Assembly (NCBI GenBank): GCA_001275005.1
Contig: JWZX01003263.1
Span: 1-64,000 of the forward strand
Source: Chrysochromulina tobinii
Lineage: Eukaryota; Haptophyta; Prymnesiales; Chrysochromulinaceae
Reading direction: 5' to 3'
DNA: 64,000 nucleotides
Part shown: one piece after another, positions 63,385 to 64,000 of the stretch
Position numbering within the stretch: position 1 is the stretch's first letter
How the letters are laid out: every line of letters starts with the position of its first letter
Position numbers and translations under genes: made by a program
Notes under the pieces: generated by a model
Databases searched by the model: none
What the model was told of the DNA's origin: nothing
What the model saw: only the letters and a program-made list of their open reading frames with translations

Positions 63385-63456
63385 GCACTATACCACAGTC
63401 GTTGGGCGAATCCCCAACAACTCTCCCTCCACACGCACTATACCACAGTCGTTGGG
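63324..63456. repeat. 50-bp tandem repeat, nearly three copies
   Basis: CACACGCACTATACCACAGT CGTTGGG... recurs at 50-bp spacing (starting about 63331, 63381 and 63431). It lies between the PhzF-like gene and the small acidic gene, and overlaps the stop of the latter. Confidence 0.92.
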
Positions 63457-63837
63457 CTCTTCATCGCCTTCTTCAACAAAACGCAGGCCAGGTGCTGCCC
63501 AGCAAGCAGCTTCGCCTCCCACTCCAGGCTCTGAGATTCGTGCGCCGCCTTCGGTGCAGATCCTGCCTCAGCCGCCTTCTCCGCCGCAAGTACCTTCTTC
63601 TTCACCATCTTCAGCGCCCTCGAAGTCCTCGACGTTGAAGTCCTGCGCTGCCTTCCACGCGTGCCACATCGTATCCGTCGGCGAGTATACGCGGTAGTAG
63701 GTGACAAAGTCGTCGTAGTAGTCGAACATGTACATAACTGGCCCAGCACCGGTGACCCAGCCAGCGTCGACGTTGTCGCCCGCCTCGGTGAGGAGGTCGG
63801 ACTCCGTCTCGCTGTAGTCCGGGTCGATGTCCGCCAT
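63438..63837 (-). CDS. Small acidic protein with possible 31-nt intron
   Basis: From ATG 63837 (MADIDPDYSETESDLL), an acidic and aromatic protein (MYMFDYYDDFVTYYRVY). At 63593 the frame runs out soon after EEEG, while coding-like sequence (LEWEAKLLAGQHLACVLLKK) continues in another frame. A GT...AG segment of 31 nt (63593-63563) would join them exactly (122 residues); a one-base insertion would do the same. The stop falls inside the 50-bp tandem repeat, so the true C-terminus may differ. Upstream sequence is present only to 64000. Family unknown. Confidence 0.5.
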
Positions 63838-64000
63838 CAATCGGATTGATTTCGGTGCATCACCGCAACGTTAATTTCATGGACACTTTCGTATCAGCCC
63901 AGGGGGGGTTAACCTGGCACACGTTGTGTCGTTTGAGTTGTGTCTACCGTACATCACATGAGATCAAAGTGTTCAACTGATCGTGTCAACAATTGCCCCG

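Noticed and set aside
1-64000. tRNA or rRNA genes
   Set aside because: No convincing A-box/B-box pair or rRNA-like stretch was found by eye; GGTTCGA-type matches were isolated or inside coding exons. A tRNAscan-SE or Rfam search would be decisive.

Overview
The window is nuclear DNA of a GC-rich unicellular eukaryotic alga, most likely a haptophyte (Prymnesium/Chrysochromulina/Emiliania type); a pelagophyte or dinoflagellate is not excluded. The signs are GT-AG introns with consistent reading phases, Ala/Pro/Ser-rich proteins, a betaine-lipid-type methyltransferase, lipid-anchored N-termini (MGCGAS, MGASNS), a signal-plus-transit-type leader, Cys-rich secreted proteins and algal-type CNBD ion channels. 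There is no operon structure. I count about 21 protein-coding loci on both strands, often in divergent pairs with short shared upstream regions.

Layout. 0.6-2.5 kb: a hypothetical protein and an A4GALT-type glycosyltransferase. 2.9-7.8 kb (-): a 12-exon, eight-repeat annexin, divergent from a CNBD channel gene (8.0-11.5 kb). 11.6-13.6 kb: two tail-to-tail PH-like paralogues and a small Ser-rich protein. 14.0-15.4 kb (-): SAM methyltransferase. 15.5-17.9 kb (-): Cys-rich GT8-like glycosyltransferase, divergent from an SH3b/TPR protein (18.1-20.1 kb). 20.2-22.6 kb: secreted SURNod19-like protein. 23.2-24.3 kb (-): Cys/Pro-rich membrane protein. 24.8-26.8 kb (-): Sel1-RING protein. 27.5-30.8 kb (-): coiled-coil protein. 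31.7-36.1 kb (-): beta-propeller receptor kinase. 37.3-39.4 kb: two-PH-domain protein. 39.4-42.9 kb: gene-free repeat block. 42.9-45.3 kb (-): second CNBD channel. 45.4-48.9 kb (-): GH130-like propeller protein. 49.0-53.1 kb (-): large carrier protein. 53.7-54.2 kb (-): small secreted protein. 54.3-59.2 kb: GT4-type glycosyltransferase. 60.0-62.2 kb (-): LRR protein. 62.3-63.8 kb (-): PhzF-like gene and a small acidic protein.

The strongest signal is in the introns. About 38 of the roughly 40 introns I could place by reading-phase closure lie in eight genes, while the other genes appear intronless. The introns are largely arrays of a 10-nt unit (CCTCTGATGA / CCTCTGATTG on the coding strand) that end in CTCATCAG. 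Each unit carries CTGAT, a match to a yUnAy branch site. In many introns the first 8-27 nt copy the first bases of the downstream exon, and in several the whole exon-edge-plus-array unit is duplicated in series. This looks like an introner-like or tandem-duplication intron-gain system. Several genes also carry single-base frame breaks, which may be assembly errors or early decay.
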